This document shows positions 63,686-64,000 of a stretch of DNA of 64,000 nt, one piece after another; the first letter of the stretch is position 1, and each line of letters opens with the position of its first letter. The stretch covers positions 1,302,001 through 1,366,000 of the forward strand of contig JACAAK010000008.1 of NCBI GenBank assembly GCA_025093985.1, given 5' to 3'. The position numbers and the translations under genes are program-made. The notes under the pieces are model-generated. The model saw only the letters and a program-made list of their open reading frames with translations. It had not been told where the DNA came from and ran no database searches. This DNA comes from Calvatia gigantea (lineage: Eukaryota > Basidiomycota > Agaricomycetes > Agaricales > Lycoperdaceae).

Positions 63686-64000
63686 TCACTTACTGATGGG
63701 ATGTGAACATGTACAGTATTCCAGATTCGTGGCGTCCAGATCAAACAACCTCTTGCCCAATAAGATGAAACTTGGCCAAGGACCAGGAGAATGTTTTGAA
63801 GGGGTTTCGGGATCTAGACCTTTAGCGTCCTTGACAGTCTTGGGCTTGGACTGCTTGGGTGGCACTCCAATGGTTAAAAGATCCGCAACCCTGGGATCTT
63901 CTTTGAGAAACTTCGGAAACCAGCGCGCAGGGGGCTGGGACTGGGGTTGCTGCGCAAGGATCGAGAACCGTTTGACCCTCCGAGCCGGGTGGGGTGAAGA
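63686..64000 (-). CDS. 3' part of an unrecognised gene, cut by the right edge
   Basis: The frame is open from the window end for 105 codons to a stop at 63686. It contains KRFSILAQQPQSQPPARWFP, KFLKEDPRVADLLTIGVPP, a Lys/Pro-rich segment and SFILLGKRLFDLDATNLEYC. A GTAAGT donor overlaps the final codons, so the true gene may splice onward into 63600-63260 instead of stopping. The family is not recognised. The basic, Pro-rich N-terminal part could be a linker or targeting region. Confidence 0.55.
   Translation of the reverse strand, partial: SSPHPARRVKRFSILAQQPQSQPPARWFPKFLKEDPRVADLLTIGVPPKQSKPKTVKDAKGLDPETPSKHSPGPWPSFILLGKRLFDLDATNLEYCTCSHPISK

Overview
The window looks like nuclear DNA of a filamentous basidiomycete, most likely an Agaricomycete. 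Genes are cut by many short GT-AG introns, mostly about 48-60 nt. The gene set is fungal: a GH71 alpha-1,3-glucanase with WSC domains, GH79, a peroxisomal acyl-CoA oxidase, CHO2, MPP6 and a Zn2Cys6 zinc cluster. A tRNA with an intron after position 37 is also present. There is no operon-like layout, CRISPR array, rRNA or bacterial signal.

Left part (1-18.4 kb) is gene-dense: the start of an unrecognised gene (-), a secreted GH79 glycosidase (-) divergent from an acyl-CoA oxidase ending in the peroxisomal signal AKL (+), a family-16 protein methyltransferase (+), the La RNA-binding protein (-), a small previously invisible four-exon gene (-), the GH71-WSC mutanase (+), one or two cryptic short genes (-), and the neddylation factor DCN1 (-).

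Middle part: 18.4-35 kb is gene-poor. I support only two genes there, both Agaricomycete-type proteins of unknown function (23999-24880 and 29996-31883, -). From 35 to 38 kb comes a compact RNA-metabolism neighbourhood on the minus strand: exosome cofactor MPP6, a tRNA-Arg(CCT) ending about 60 bases before the MPP6 start, and a POP8/Rpp14-like RNase P subunit. From 38 to 49 kb are three plus-strand metabolic or membrane genes: a DHHC palmitoyltransferase, ornithine aminotransferase and the phosphatidylethanolamine methyltransferase CHO2.

Right part: an ALKBH6-type dioxygenase is split into about nine small exons (50152-51377, -), followed by a very short Zn2Cys6 gene (52336-52730, -). Another poorly coding stretch of about 6.8 kb has transposon-like composition. 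Then come a large Ser-rich conserved protein (59522-62289, +) and the 3' part of a gene at the right edge (-).

The genes do not form one pathway. Recurrent themes are RNA processing (La, MPP6, POP8, tRNA), lipid metabolism (acyl-CoA oxidase, CHO2) and cell-wall or glycan turnover (GH71, GH79). Splice models and homology calls come from reading the sequence by eye; no search was run. The most noteworthy items are the 10- and 4-nt microexons in the GH71 gene, a possible membrane-anchoring first exon of DCN1, the nearly bare zinc-cluster gene, and several short intron-rich genes that simple ORF listing misses.
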